64,000 bases of DNA from Mycobacterium sp. D16R12 (GCF_002013465.1 NZ_MAFC01000005.1:62001-126000); one strand, 5' to 3'; numbered from the stretch's first letter, positions 8,560 to 17,568 are shown. The notes: a model not told the origin generated them from the letters alone. Program-made: numbers and translations.

Positions 8560-9432
8560 TCAGCCCGCGTCGCGCGCCCGCTGTAGATCGGCGATCGACG
8601 ACCAGTCCAGGTCACCCTGCCCGTTGGCCAGCGCCTCATCGAGAACAGCTCGTAGTACCTCGCCGAACGGCAGCCGCAGGCCGGTGTCCGCCGCGACATC
8701 GAGCGCCAGCCCAACGTCCTTGCGGCCCAGTGTGGTTGTGAACCCGGCGGGTTGGTAGGTGGAAGTGGCGATGAGCTTGCCGTAGCTGCTGTACGCCGGG
8801 CCCTGGAACAACGTGCTGGTGAGCAAGTCGACCAGCAGTCCGGAGTCGATGCCGGATCGCTCGGCCATGCTCACAGCCTCACTCAACGACTGGATGGCCG
8901 ATGCGATGAGGAAGTTCCCGATGATCTTGACGACGTTGGCCTGTCGCGGCACATCACCCAATCGCCAGGTGCGTGCCCCGATGACATCGAAGAATGGCTG
9001 TGCTCTGTCGAGCTGGTCGGTGTCGCCCGCGGCCAGCACCTGTAGTTGTCCGGCCTGTGCCACCGGAACCCTGCCGAACACCGGTGCGGCAACGTATCCC
9101 ACGCCGTGCTCGGCGTGTAGGGCCGTGGCACGGTCGGCCAGCTGAGTGCTCACGGTGGCGAGATTGACATGCAGGGCACCCGACGCGGCCGCGAGAACCT
9201 CCGGGGTCAACAAGGTTTCGTCGACGGCGCGGTCGTCGGCCAGTACGGAGAACACCACCCCTGACTCGAACGCCTGCGTGACCGACTGAAGTGGGCGAGC
9301 GCCGAGGGCCGCGAGTTCTGCCACGGGGTCGGGAGACCGATTCCATACGGAGACCTCATGTCCCGCCTGAACAAGATTGTGCGCCACTGCCTTTCCCATG
9401 GCGCCGAGTCCGACGACGGCGATTGTGCTCAT
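8560..9432 (-). CDS. NAD(P)-binding 3-hydroxyisobutyrate dehydrogenase-like oxidoreductase
   Basis: 290-residue beta-hydroxyacid dehydrogenase family protein: N-terminal Rossmann VVGLGAMGKAVA, substrate-site segment and catalytic Lys in the NVVKIIGNFL helix, then the all-helical C-terminal domain. Members reduce or oxidise beta-hydroxy acids, or act as imine reductases; the substrate here is unknown. Its start overlaps the stop of the upstream VOC gene by 4 bp (ATGA at 9432-9429), so the two are co-translated. Confidence 0.85.
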   Translation of the reverse strand: MSTIAVVGLGAMGKAVAHNLVQAGHEVSVWNRSPDPVAELAALGARPLQSVTQAFESGVVFSVLADDRAVDETLLTPEVLAAASGALHVNLATVSTQLADRATALHAEHGVGYVAAPVFGRVPVAQAGQLQVLAAGDTDQLDRAQPFFDVIGARTWRLGDVPRQANVVKIIGNFLIASAIQSLSEAVSMAERSGIDSGLLVDLLTSTLFQGPAYSSYGKLIATSTYQPAGFTTTLGRKDVGLALDVAADTGLRLPFGEVLRAVLDEALANGQGDLDWSSIADLQRARDAG

Positions 9433-9923
9433 TGATGTGCTCCTGATTCGGTGGGCCAGTTGGTAAATATTTCGGTGTAGTCATGGCTCATCAGTTCGAT
9501 GACGGTGCCCCATGGATCGGTGAGATAGGACATGGTCCACGGTCTACCTGCAACGACCGGTCGCGGTGCAGTGATGATGCGTCCACCGCTGGCAGCGGCG
9601 GCGTACGTCAGCTCCTGCACATCAGGAACCGTGAGGCACAGATGCCAGGTGCCGCGCCGGGTGTAGTCGACCGGCAGGTCCGGCGCCGGGTCGGTCACGG
9701 GATCGACGAATTCGAAGAGCTCCACACCCACGCCATTGTCCGTCTGCAGACCGGCCATTCGGGCCTGAGCGAATCGGGCATCCAGTCCCGGCGGCAGTTC
9801 CCCGGCCGGGCCGGGTTCGAGCGTGCGCGGACCCATGATGCATTCAAATCCGAACACCCCGCGATACCAATCTATTGCCGCTGCAATATCGGGAACGGTG
9901 ATCCCGACGTGGTTGACGGACAT
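9429..9923 (-). CDS. glyoxalase/VOC superfamily protein
   Basis: 164 residues with the vicinal-oxygen-chelate pattern: NHVGITVPDIAAAIDWYRGV at the start, a second module WHLCLTVPDVQEL, and a C-terminal PWGTVIELM strand with the metal-ligand Glu. Such proteins are isomerases, dioxygenases or resistance proteins. The start at 9923 is chosen for a GGAGGAG ribosome site directly upstream; the longer frame to 9956 lacks one and would cover an operator palindrome. First gene of a two-gene operon divergent from the CGNR regulator. Confidence 0.8.
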   Translation of the reverse strand: MSVNHVGITVPDIAAAIDWYRGVFGFECIMGPRTLEPGPAGELPPGLDARFAQARMAGLQTDNGVGVELFEFVDPVTDPAPDLPVDYTRRGTWHLCLTVPDVQELTYAAAASGGRIITAPRPVVAGRPWTMSYLTDPWGTVIELMSHDYTEIFTNWPTESGAHQ

Positions 9924-9947
9924 CTCTCCTCCAATGAACTGGTTTGG

Positions 9948-9960
9948 ACGGTTCAACCGT
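9948..9960. promoter_or_regulatory. palindrome ACGGTT-C-AACCGT upstream of VOC operon
   Basis: A perfect 13-bp dyad 25 bp before the VOC start codon on the other strand. Its GGTT/AACC half-sites recur in the second dyad at 9982-10002 over the CGNR promoter, suggesting one regulator for both directions. Confidence 0.45.
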
Positions 9961-9981
9961 AGATCATCCCTGGGGATCTGT

Positions 9982-10002
9982 CGAACCGGCTAAGATGGTT
10001 CG
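9982..10002. promoter_or_regulatory. operator CGAACC-N9-GGTTCG straddling the CGNR -10 box
   Basis: CGAACC (9982-9987) and GGTTCG (9997-10002) flank TAAGAT (9991-9996), a near-ideal -10 box seven bases before the ATG at 10004. A protein bound to this dyad would block the leaderless promoter, so autorepression by the CGNR protein is likely. Confidence 0.5.
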
Positions 10003-10003
10003 C

Positions 10004-10576
10004 ATGACTCAGGGTGTGTCGCCGGATGCGGGGACGATCTTCCGGCTGGACAACGCGGTGCTGGCGTTCCGTTTCACCGCGACCGTTTTCGACCGCGCTG
10101 GGGCGGCGAACGAACGGCTCACCGACCCCGGGCGGTTGGGGTTGTGGTTACAGGCCAATGGGCTGAGTTTCTCGGATGCGTTGTTGACCGAGTTGGATCT
10201 GGCCGCCGCCACGGAGCTGCGCGAGACCATCCACCGTGCTGGTGCTGCGGTCGCTGGGGGCGGCAGGATCGCGCCGACAGCGGTCCGGACGTTGAATGCG
10301 TTCTCCCGAAACGGAAATGCGCACCGGTTGTTCGAGAACGGCGAGGCAACCTGGCAGGGCGAGTGCGTTGCGGACGCACTGTCGCTCATCGCCGCCGATG
10401 CGATCGAGACACTGGGCGGGCCCGATCGTGATCGAGTGAAGGCATGCTCGGATGAGCACTGCCACGGCCTCTACGTCGATACCAGCCGCGCTAACAACAG
10501 GCGCTGGTGCAACATGAACACCTGCGGGAACAGGGCCAAAAAGGCTGCGATGAGCCGCTTGCGCGAAGAGCGTTGA
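10004..10576 (+). CDS. CGNR zinc-finger transcriptional regulator
   Basis: 190 residues: an N-terminal ABATE-type helical domain (LDNAVLAFRFTATV onward) and a C-terminal zinc finger with the cysteines of KACSDEHC and CNMNTCGNRAKK that names the family. Such proteins bind DNA and often respond to stress or small molecules. ATG 10004 is preferred since TAAGAT lies seven bases upstream, giving a leaderless mRNA. It is divergent from the VOC/HIBADH operon, its probable target. The last codons (MSRLREER) lie in a tandemly duplicated 32-bp repeat. Confidence 0.85.
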   Translation: MTQGVSPDAGTIFRLDNAVLAFRFTATVFDRAGAANERLTDPGRLGLWLQANGLSFSDALLTELDLAAATELRETIHRAGAAVAGGGRIAPTAVRTLNAFSRNGNAHRLFENGEATWQGECVADALSLIAADAIETLGGPDRDRVKACSDEHCHGLYVDTSRANNRRWCNMNTCGNRAKKAAMSRLREER

Positions 10577-10622
10577 ACCCGATGAGCCGCTTGCGCGAAG
10601 AGCGTTGAACCCGATGAGCCGC
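10549..10622. repeat. tandem 32-bp repeat at end of CGNR gene (dispersed repeat family)
   Basis: A 32-bp unit beginning GATGAGCCGCTTGCGCGAAG occurs at 10549-10580 and again without change at 10581-10612, followed by a third partial copy of ten bases at 10613-10622. Copy one contains the stop codon of the CGNR gene, so copy two is non-coding. Related sequences occur, inverted, at 17843 and 29341, and as a more diverged copy at 55653. Confidence 0.85.
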
Positions 10623-10627
10623 CGGGG

Positions 10628-11764
10628 TTAGTGGGCGTGCATGACACCCCACGCCGGTAGGGGATCGGGGTAGTTGCGCCAGGCCTGCGCTCCGGCCGCG
10701 AGCTCCTCGTCGGTGAGCACCGCGGATTCCAGGAGATGCTGCACGCGCGGCCGGTCCAGCCGTACCCCGATGAAGACAACCTCCTGGCCCGGCGCGACTT
10801 CAGTGCCGTGCCAGAACTGGGCGGGTTCGATCGTCAGGTTCGGTCCCGCCTGCGACCAGATCGCGGCGATATCGGGGCGGCTGGCGATCCAGCAGAATCC
10901 CTTGCTGCGCAACAGTCCTTGCAGAGATTCCAGCGCCGCGTTGAGACGCTGCGGATGAAACGGCCGGTCCGAGCGGAAGGTCATGCTGCTGATGCCGTAT
11001 TCCTCGGTTTCGGGTGTGTGCCCGTCGGCGATCTCCTCGTCCCAGCCGGGCGTTTGGGCGGCCAGATCGGGGTCGAACAATCCCGTCTGCAACACGAGAT
11101 CCAGGTCGACGGCGCCGCCGGTGGACCGCACGATCGTCGCCGACGGATTGAGGCGGCGCAGCAGCGTCTCCACCATCCCGAGGGTCCGTTCATTCACCAG
11201 ATCCACCTTGTTGAGGATCAGAACGTCGGCGAACTCCACCTGGTCGGTGAGCAGATCGGCGATGGACCGGCCGTCGCCGTCGGCGGCGGCCATATCGCGG
11301 TCGGCCAGCGCCTCGCCACGGGCCAGCTCGGGCAGGAAGGTGGAGGCGTCGACGACCGTCACCATGGTGTCGAGTTTGGCGACCTGTCCGAGGCTGGTTC
11401 CGTCCTCGAACTCCCAGGTGAACGAGGCGGCCACCGGCATGGGTTCGGAGATCCCCGTCGACTCGATGACGAGCTGGTCAAATCGGTTCTGCCGGGCCAG
11501 GTCTCCGACGGCTTCGATCAGATCCTCGCGCAGGGTGCAGCAGATACAGCCGTTGGTGAGCTCGACGAGCCGTTCCTCGGTGCGGTCCAGGTGTCCGGTG
11601 CCCGCAACGAGGGCGGCGTCGATGTTCACCTCGCTCATATCGTTGACGATCACCGCGACGCGGCGTCCCTCGGTATTGGCGAGAATGTGGTTGAGAAGGG
11701 TCGTTTTTCCCGCTCCGAGGAATCCGGAGAGCACGGTTACGGGTAAGAGCTGGGCTGTGGTCAC
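10628..11764 (-). CDS. CobW/COG0523-family zinc GTPase (metallochaperone)
   Basis: 378-residue G3E GTPase. Walker A is [10 protein letters not shown], the metal-binding CxCC motif is in [10 protein letters not shown], and the guanine motif NKVD is in ILNKVDLV; the C-terminal CobW_C domain follows. Members deliver zinc to client proteins and are commonly Zur-repressed. A 21-bp Zur-like palindrome ends five bases before the GTG start at 11764, with no ribosome site between, so the mRNA may be leaderless. Confidence 0.88.
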   Translation of the reverse strand: MTTAQLLPVTVLSGFLGAGKTTLLNHILANTEGRRVAVIVNDMSEVNIDAALVAGTGHLDRTEERLVELTNGCICCTLREDLIEAVGDLARQNRFDQLVIESTGISEPMPVAASFTWEFEDGTSLGQVAKLDTMVTVVDASTFLPELARGEALADRDMAAADGDGRSIADLLTDQVEFADVLILNKVDLVNERTLGMVETLLRRLNPSATIVRSTGGAVDLDLVLQTGLFDPDLAAQTPGWDEEIADGHTPETEEYGISSMTFRSDRPFHPQRLNAALESLQGLLRSKGFCWIASRPDIAAIWSQAGPNLTIEPAQFWHGTEVAPGQEVVFIGVRLDRPRVQHLLESAVLTDEELAAGAQAWRNYPDPLPAWGVMHAH

Positions 11765-11768
11765 ATGG

Positions 11769-11789
11769 TAATGATAACCATTATCATTA
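11769..11789. promoter_or_regulatory. Zur-type box TAATGATAA-N3-TTATCATTA
   Basis: A perfect inverted repeat with 9-bp arms and an AT-rich TGATAA core, very unlike the surrounding GC-rich sequence and similar to mycobacterial Zur (FurB) boxes. It lies just upstream of the CobW-type zinc GTPase and overlaps the stop codon of the DapA-like gene. Confidence 0.7.
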
Positions 11790-12674
11790 AGGAGTGGACG
11801 CCAGGATGCCCTTCAGAGTCTCGCGGCCCTCGGAATCCAGCGGGAGTAACGGGCGCCTCGGGTCGCCGACGGCACGTCCCTGCAATTCCAGTCCCGCCTT
11901 CACGGTGGTCGGTAACCCGCCCGCGACGATGAACTGCAGCAGCGGCTTGAGCCCCTTGTAGATAGACGCGGCGTCGTCGTGGCGGCCGGCACGTACGGCC
12001 TCGTAGAGATCCAGGCACGGCTGTGGTGCCAAACATGTTGCTGCGGTGCACCATCCGGATGCACCCGCGTTGAGCGCGTCGAGTACCAGTGGATTGCTGC
12101 CGTTGTAGAAGGGCAGCTGTCCGTCGCTGAGTCGTTGGATGCCGAGCATCCGGTTGAGGTCGCCTGTCGACTCCTTGACCATGGTGAAGTTATCGATATC
12201 ACGGAACATCGACACCAGGAGTTCGGGTTTCATGTCCACGCCGCTGGTGGCCGGGTTGTTGTAGGCCATCACGGGAATGTCGATGGCTGCCGCCACGGAG
12301 GCGTAGTGCTGTGCGATCTCGCGGTCGCTGAGCTTCCAGTAGGACACCGGCAGCACCATCACCGCGTCGGCTCCGGCCTGCTGGGCGTGACGCGCCCGCC
12401 GAATGGTGTTGGCGGTGGTCAGATCTGAGGCCCCGACAATGACGGGCACCCGCTTGTTCACTGCCGCCACGGTGGTATCGACGACGGAGTCGAATTCGCG
12501 TTCCTCAAGATAGGCGGATTCGCCGGTGCTACCCAGCGGCGCGATGGCGTGAACCCCATCCTCGACGAGCCGGGACACCAATTCGGCGAGCCGATCGGTG
12601 TCCACGGTGTCGTCGGGAAAGAAGGGGGTCACCGGGTAGGCGATGATTCCGTGGAACTGGGGTGTGGAGATCAT
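11787..12674 (-). CDS. dihydrodipicolinate synthase/N-acetylneuraminate lyase family aldolase
   Basis: 295-residue class I aldolase barrel. The Schiff-base Lys is in TMVKESTGD, the catalytic Tyr in [10 protein letters not shown], and GSTGESAYL is the pyruvate-binding loop. Without the lysine operon it is unlikely to be the housekeeping DapA; it probably cleaves or makes a 2-oxo acid. It is transcribed from the class II aldolase gene side (10-bp gap), so the two probably share a pathway. Confidence 0.85.
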   Translation of the reverse strand: MISTPQFHGIIAYPVTPFFPDDTVDTDRLAELVSRLVEDGVHAIAPLGSTGESAYLEEREFDSVVDTTVAAVNKRVPVIVGASDLTTANTIRRARHAQQAGADAVMVLPVSYWKLSDREIAQHYASVAAAIDIPVMAYNNPATSGVDMKPELLVSMFRDIDNFTMVKESTGDLNRMLGIQRLSDGQLPFYNGSNPLVLDALNAGASGWCTAATCLAPQPCLDLYEAVRAGRHDDAASIYKGLKPLLQFIVAGGLPTTVKAGLELQGRAVGDPRRPLLPLDSEGRETLKGILASTP

Positions 12675-12684
12675 GTGGTTTTCC

Positions 12685-13470
12685 TCAGGGTCTCAGGGTC
12701 TCGGGGTGATGGGCGAACGCGGTGCGGGCGTAGTACGCGAAGTTGGCGATGCTGCGCCTGGGTGTGAGCGTCCAGTCGTGGGCCTCGCGGGCCAGCCGGT
12801 CTGGAAGGGGGGCGATGGTTCCCGCCGCCATGGCGGCCAATTGGAGCCGCGCACCTCTTTCTATCAATACCGCCAGCGAGCAGGATTCTTCGACGGAGGC
12901 ACCGGCGACGACATGGCCGTGGTGGGCGAGCAGTATCGCCTTCTTGTCTCCCAATGCGGCCGAGATGATTTCACCCTCTTCGTTTCCGACGGGTACGCCC
13001 GGCCAATCGGGCAGGAACGCGCAGTCGTCATACAGGGGTGCGATGTCCATCTGCGACACCACGAGCGGTATCTCCAGCATCGACAGTGCCGCGACATGGA
13101 ACGGGTGGGTATGCACGATGCACTGCACGTCGGGACGAGCTCGGTAGATCCAGCTGTGGAAGCGGTTGGCCGGGTTGGCCATTCCCGACCCTTCGAGAAC
13201 GTTGAGGTCCTCGTCGACGAGTAGCAGGTTCTCCTCGGTGATCTCGTCGAACCCGAGTCCGAGTCGTTGTGTGTAGAAGGTGCCGGGTTCCTCCGCGCGT
13301 GCGGTGATTTGTCCGGCGAGGCCGGAATCGTGTCCGCGGTCGAAGAGCGCGCGGCATGTGAGCGCGACCTTTTGCCGTGTGGTCCACTCCGAGTCGGAGA
13401 AGTGCGTCTCCATGCTGCGCTCGGCGCGATCCATCAATTCGGACTTGGTGTCGTGAAGTGTGCTGGCCAT
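12685..13470 (-). CDS. class II aldolase/adducin domain protein
   Basis: 261 residues with the AraD-like metal site: HTHPFH and the later HHGHVV, plus the SGLAGQITAR N-terminal loop. Such proteins are fuculose- or ribulose-phosphate aldolases or decarboxylases; several mycobacterial ones are of unknown role. The start at 13470 is chosen for AAAGGAG eight bases upstream; the frame extends to 13521 without a ribosome site. First gene of the operon with the DapA-like lyase. Confidence 0.82.
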   Translation of the reverse strand: MASTLHDTKSELMDRAERSMETHFSDSEWTTRQKVALTCRALFDRGHDSGLAGQITARAEEPGTFYTQRLGLGFDEITEENLLLVDEDLNVLEGSGMANPANRFHSWIYRARPDVQCIVHTHPFHVAALSMLEIPLVVSQMDIAPLYDDCAFLPDWPGVPVGNEEGEIISAALGDKKAILLAHHGHVVAGASVEESCSLAVLIERGARLQLAAMAAGTIAPLPDRLAREAHDWTLTPRRSIANFAYYARTAFAHHPETLRP

Positions 13471-13516
13471 TTTCCGTGCTCCTTTCTGATCTCGGGCTGT
13501 TCGATAGCCACCATAG

Positions 13517-13529
13517 GACACACTGTGTC
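13517..13529. promoter_or_regulatory. palindrome GACACA-C-TGTGTC between aldolase operon and XRE regulator
   Basis: A perfect 13-bp dyad in the 129-bp gap between the divergent class II aldolase and XRE-cupin genes. It is the natural candidate for the operator of the adjacent regulator. A shorter dyad, GTCA-CAC-TGAC, lies just before the regulator start. Confidence 0.45.
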
Positions 13530-13599
13530 ATATAGTCAACATTGTTGTATGCATGTCACGATAAGTGGCCGATGGGAACCTTCGTGTCACACTGACCTG

Positions 13600-14109
13600 A
13601 TGACATCGCTGGTGCGCGCCCTGCGCCGGGAACGTGGCCTGACTTTGGAAGAACTGGGCAGCCGTACCGGCCTGACCAAGAGCTATCTATCGAAAGTCGA
13701 GCGCGAGCACAGTACGCCGTCGGTGTCCGTGGCGATACGCATTGCGCAGGCCCTCGAAGTCGACGTCAGCCGACTGTTCACCAACGACGCCCATGAGTCC
13801 CGGGTGGTGGTGGATCGCGGTGCGGATGAATGGGATGACAGCAAGTTTCATGCGCTGAGCACCGAGATGCTCGGCAAGATCATGACGCCGTTCCTGGCCA
13901 GCCCGTCCACGGAATTCGCGGAGCACAGGTCCTCCCACGAAGGACAGGAGTTCGTGTTCGTGCACCGCGGGTCCATCGAGTTGCAGTGCGAGGACGTCAG
14001 TTATGTCCTCGACGAAGGGGACAGCGCCTACCTTGACGCCACCCGAACCCACCGGATTCGCCGCACGTCGAAGACGCCGGCGCTGGTAGTCATCATCGCC
14101 GCGACCTAG
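13600..14109 (+). CDS. XRE-family regulator with C-terminal cupin domain
   Basis: 169 residues. Residues 1-60 form a helix-turn-helix (RGLTLEELGSRTGLTKSYLS followed by KVERE); residues 95-165 form a small cupin (HEGQEFVFVHRGSIEL, YLDATRTHRIRR) that probably senses a ligand. Such HTH-cupin proteins usually control neighbouring catabolic genes, here the divergent aldolase/DapA-like operon. The frame is open much further upstream, but homologues start near this ATG. No clear ribosome site, so perhaps leaderless. Confidence 0.85.
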   Translation: MTSLVRALRRERGLTLEELGSRTGLTKSYLSKVEREHSTPSVSVAIRIAQALEVDVSRLFTNDAHESRVVVDRGADEWDDSKFHALSTEMLGKIMTPFLASPSTEFAEHRSSHEGQEFVFVHRGSIELQCEDVSYVLDEGDSAYLDATRTHRIRRTSKTPALVVIIAAT

Positions 14110-14135
14110 TGACTTTCCGTTCGACTTTTCGGAAA

Positions 14136-14666
14136 CTACGTGGCGCGGAAGTTCATCGCGGCACCGTTCATGCAGTAACGCAACCCCGAGGGCTTGGGGC
14201 CGTCGTCGAAGACATGGCCCAGATGTCCCGCGCAGCGGCGGCAGAGCACTTCGGTACGAGTCATCCCCGAGCTGTTGTCCGGTCTTTCCGATACGGCGTT
14301 CGGCAGTGGCTGCCAGAAGCTCGGCCACCCCGTGCCACTATCGAACTTGGTGGCTGACGAGAACAGGTCCAAACCGCAACCGGCGCAGCTGAAGACGCCG
14401 GCCCTATGCTCGTTGTTGAGGGTGCTGCTGTACGGGGTCTCGGTGCCGGCCTGCCGGAGGATCTGGTACTGGCCGGGGGTCAGCAGCTGGCGCCACTCGG
14501 CGTCGGTATGTGAGATCGCCGGATTCGGTGATGGCGGCGTCGTCGGATCGGCGGCCGCGGTAGTGAGCGCACCCCGGCTGGTCAGAGCGCACAGTGCTGC
14601 CACACCGGCGAGTAGCTGCCGTCGGGTGAGGGCCGGAGCAGCGGTCGAAGGCAGCCAGTGCTGCAT
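14136..14666 (-). CDS. msrB: exported peptide-methionine (R)-S-oxide reductase MsrB
   Basis: 176 residues. A twin-arginine signal (LTRRQLLAGVAALCAL) indicates export, unlike the usual cytosolic MsrB. The MsrB domain follows: zinc Cys pairs CAGC and CRRC, SGTGWPSFW, and the catalytic Cys in RYCMNGAAMNF. It would repair oxidised methionine in cell-envelope proteins. It lies downstream of pgi, separated by 45 bp and probably expressed separately. Confidence 0.9.
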   Translation of the reverse strand: MQHWLPSTAAPALTRRQLLAGVAALCALTSRGALTTAAADPTTPPSPNPAISHTDAEWRQLLTPGQYQILRQAGTETPYSSTLNNEHRAGVFSCAGCGLDLFSSATKFDSGTGWPSFWQPLPNAVSERPDNSSGMTRTEVLCRRCAGHLGHVFDDGPKPSGLRYCMNGAAMNFRAT

Positions 14667-14711
14667 AGTTCCAGAGTAGGCCGCCCGCGACCCGCTCGAA
14701 AGACCTCGCGA

Positions 14712-16349
14712 TTACCTGGTTCTTCCGCGTGCTGCGCGGTAGTAGCGCACCAGCGCGTCCGTGGAGCTGTCGGTCTGCTGTGCCGGTGAGGCGTCGTCGG
14801 TGATGACGGGCAGCAGGGCGACGGCCTGCTTCTTGCCCAGCTCCACTCCCCACTGGTCAAAGGAGTCGATACCCCACACCGTGCCTGCGGTGAACACCTC
14901 ATGCTCGTAGAGCGCGATCAGCTGACCGACCGTCGATGGTGTCAGCTTGTTGGCGAGAATTGTTGTGCTGGGCCGGTTTCCCGGCATCACCTTGTGGGGG
15001 ACAACACTTGGTGCGGTGCCCTCGGCGGCGATCTCCTCGGCGGTCTTGCCGAAGGCCAGCACCTGCGTCTGTGCGAAGAAGTTACTCATCAGCAGGTCGT
15101 GCATGCTGCCCGTGCCGTCGGCGGTGGGCAGATCATCGGTGGGTTCGCTGAAGCCGATGAAGTCCGCCGGAATCAACCGGGTGCCCTGGTGTAGTAGCTG
15201 GTAGAAGGCATGCTGACCGTTGGTTCCGGGCTCGCCCCAGTAGATGTCACCGGTATCGACGGTCACGGGTGCACCGTCGGCCTTCACCGATTTGCCGTTG
15301 GATTCCATGGTCAGCTGCTGCAGATAGGCCGCGAACCTTGCCAGGTCGTTCGAGTAGGGAAGCACCCCGCGTGACTGTGCGCCAAAGAAATTCGAGTACC
15401 ACAGACCGATGAGGCCCAGGAGCGCGGGCGCGTTCTCTTCCAGGGGCGCGGTGCGGAAGTGCTCGTCGACGGTGTGGAACCCGGCCAGGAATTCGCCGAA
15501 TGCCGAACGCCCTATCACCGCCATCACCGAGAGGCCGATCGCCGAGTCCACCGAGTAGCGACCGCCGACCCAATCCCAGAAGCCGAACATGTTGGCGGTA
15601 TCGATTCCGAACTCCGACACCAGCTTCGCGTTGGTGGAGACGGCCACGAAGTGCTTGGAGACGGCATCTTCGCCGAGTGCGTCCACGAGCCAGCGCCGTG
15701 CCGCCGTCGCGTTGGTGAGTGTCTCCAGCGTCGAGAAGGTTTTCGAGGCGACGATGAAAAGCGTTGTCGCCGGGTTCAGATCGGCGAGTGTGGCCACCAG
15801 ATCCGCGGGGTCGACATTGGAGACGAATCGCGCCGAGATCCCGGCGTCGGCGTAGTGACGCAGTGCCTGGTAGACCATCACCGGTCCCAGGTCGGAACCG
15901 CCGATCCCGATGTTGACCACGGCGGTGATGCGCTGCCCGGTGGCCCCGGTCCACTCGCCGCTGCGTAGCCGGTCGGTGAAGTCGCCCATGGCATCGAGCA
16001 CCTGGTGCACATCGGCGACCACGTCCTGCCCGTCGACCACCAGCTGTGCGTCGCGGGGCAGGCGCAGCGCGGTGTGCAACACCGCGCGGTCCTCGGAGGT
16101 GTTGATATGCGCCCCGGCGAACATGGCGTCGCGGCGCCCCTCGAGATTGGCCGCCTTGGCCAAATCGACTAGCAGCGACAGGGTTTCGCGGGTCAGGCGG
16201 TGCTTGCTGTAATCGATATGCAGGTCACCGACTGTGACGGTCAGGTCGCTTCCCCGAGTCGGGTCGTCGGCGAAGAATTCTCGAAGGTGGGTGGAGGCGA
16301 TCTGCTTGTGATGAGTTTCCAGTGCCTGCCACGCCGCTGCGAGTGTCAT
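14712..16349 (-). CDS. pgi: glucose-6-phosphate isomerase
   Basis: 545-residue glycolytic/gluconeogenic enzyme interconverting glucose-6-phosphate and fructose-6-phosphate. PGI signatures are visible: [33 protein letters not shown], the catalytic-region [18 protein letters not shown] and [11 protein letters not shown]. Length and position agree with Rv0946c. Confidence 0.97.
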   Translation of the reverse strand: MTLAAAWQALETHHKQIASTHLREFFADDPTRGSDLTVTVGDLHIDYSKHRLTRETLSLLVDLAKAANLEGRRDAMFAGAHINTSEDRAVLHTALRLPRDAQLVVDGQDVVADVHQVLDAMGDFTDRLRSGEWTGATGQRITAVVNIGIGGSDLGPVMVYQALRHYADAGISARFVSNVDPADLVATLADLNPATTLFIVASKTFSTLETLTNATAARRWLVDALGEDAVSKHFVAVSTNAKLVSEFGIDTANMFGFWDWVGGRYSVDSAIGLSVMAVIGRSAFGEFLAGFHTVDEHFRTAPLEENAPALLGLIGLWYSNFFGAQSRGVLPYSNDLARFAAYLQQLTMESNGKSVKADGAPVTVDTGDIYWGEPGTNGQHAFYQLLHQGTRLIPADFIGFSEPTDDLPTADGTGSMHDLLMSNFFAQTQVLAFGKTAEEIAAEGTAPSVVPHKVMPGNRPSTTILANKLTPSTVGQLIALYEHEVFTAGTVWGIDSFDQWGVELGKKQAVALLPVITDDASPAQQTDSSTDALVRYYRAARGRTR

Positions 16350-16391
16350 GCGACCGAGCCTAGTAGTGACGCTCGGAGGCTGCAGGGCTGC

Positions 16392-17234
16392 CTATTGGTT
16401 GGCGCAGGTGACCCATCGACTGCTGATCCGTGCGAACCCGGCGATACCTGTCTTGGTCTCCGTCTTCCCGCCCGCCGACGCGGTGATCGTCACCCGCGAC
16501 GAGGCGGTATCGCCGTTGACGACCGACTTTTCCACCTTGTCCACGTTGATCTTCAGATCATCGGGCTGACCCTCGAGGTCCTCGTCGGCGATCTTGACAC
16601 AGGACAGTGCGTTGAGTACGTCCAGGTTCTTGGCGCTCAGCGCGGCATAGAACGCCTTGAGCACGTTCGTCAGCTCGCGCTCCTCTTCCTTGTTCGCCTC
16701 ACGGGGCACCGACGAGGTGGTGGGGCCCGGCACCGAGATGCTGGTGGTGGCCGGCCCCGTGCTCGACGTCGTGGCCGTGGTGGAGTGTCCGGTGCTGGTG
16801 GGCGTACCGGAAGAGCTGGTGGTCGTGGTGGTGGTGCTCGTCCTGGTCCGTGACTTTGTCGTGGCCGTTGTCGTACTGCTTGTCGGTGCCTCGGGGTTCA
16901 CGAGCGGTACGCCGAGCTTCACGGTAGGACGCGATTGAGGTGCGTCTTCGATCGTCCGGCTGTTCTCAACCCAAAGCCCCGCGGCCACCGCCGTCACCGC
17001 GGCCAGGCAGACCGCCAGCACCGCGATGACGATTTTGGTGGCGTGCCGAGCAACGAACCTGCGCGTCGACGTCGGTTCGGCGGCGACGGCGGCCTCCAGG
17101 TCGTAGTCCACCGACTCGTCGTCGCCGTGCTCCGTTGCGACCTCGTCCGGGGCGGGAACGTTCTTGCCCTCGGCTTCCGAGGAGTCGGCACCCGCGGAAT
17201 CGGGGTTGCCCTCGGCCTTGTCTTGGTCGCTCAA
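16392..17234 (-). CDS. membrane-anchored protein with Thr-rich linker and NTF2-like C-terminal domain
   Basis: 280 residues with an acidic cytoplasmic N-terminus (1-65), one membrane helix (about 67-88, IVIAVLAVCLAAVTAVAAGL), a Thr/Ser-rich linker (about 115-170) and an extracytoplasmic domain (about 180-280) that looks like the DUF4878/NTF2-like lumazine-fold domains of mycobacterial lipoproteins. Function is unknown. It is downstream of aroQ on the same strand (31-bp gap) and may be co-transcribed with it. Confidence 0.7.
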   Translation of the reverse strand: MSDQDKAEGNPDSAGADSSEAEGKNVPAPDEVATEHGDDESVDYDLEAAVAAEPTSTRRFVARHATKIVIAVLAVCLAAVTAVAAGLWVENSRTIEDAPQSRPTVKLGVPLVNPEAPTSSTTTATTKSRTRTSTTTTTTSSSGTPTSTGHSTTATTSSTGPATTSISVPGPTTSSVPREANKEEERELTNVLKAFYAALSAKNLDVLNALSCVKIADEDLEGQPDDLKINVDKVEKSVVNGDTASSRVTITASAGGKTETKTGIAGFARISSRWVTCANQ

Positions 17235-17265
17235 CGGATTCCTCGCTTGTCGGTTCCGGCCGGGA

Positions 17266-17568
17266 CTAGTGTCCCAATCTGCCGCGGCCCAGTCGCAGTA
17301 GCAGCATGGCGAGAGTATGGCCTTCCTGGCCCAGTTCGCTGAAGCGTTCGAGAACCTTCATCTCGCGGCTGTGGACAAGGCGCGGGCCACCCGAGGCCAT
17401 CCGCGCCTTACCGATTTCGCGGGACACCTCGGTGCGGCGTTTGATCGCGGCAAGGATCTCCGCGTCGAGCCGGTCGATCTCCTTGCGCAGCTCATCGATA
17501 TCGGACGCTGGCTCGGCAGCGTTGTCGACATCTTTTGGGCTGGCGTTCTCGGTCATTTGAGTAGTCAT
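17266..17568 (-). CDS. aroQ: chorismate mutase, AroQ class (intracellular)
   Basis: 100 residues; converts chorismate to prephenate, the branch point to Phe and Tyr. The AroQ helix is seen in DELRKEIDRLDAEILAAIKR with RTEVSREIGKARMASGG. Like Rv0948c it is short, lacks a signal peptide and probably needs complex formation with DAHP synthase for full activity (known for the M. tuberculosis enzyme). It is preceded by a leader ORF with FFYGY and two hairpins (17639-17741) that look like an attenuator. An in-frame ATG four codons downstream is an alternative start. Confidence 0.92.
   Translation of the reverse strand: MTTQMTENASPKDVDNAAEPASDIDELRKEIDRLDAEILAAIKRRTEVSREIGKARMASGGPRLVHSREMKVLERFSELGQEGHTLAMLLLRLGRGRLGH

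Noticed and set aside
10736..11746. 336-codon plus-strand frame across the CobW-type gene
   Set aside because: Antisense to a gene with intact GTPase motifs; no features of its own.
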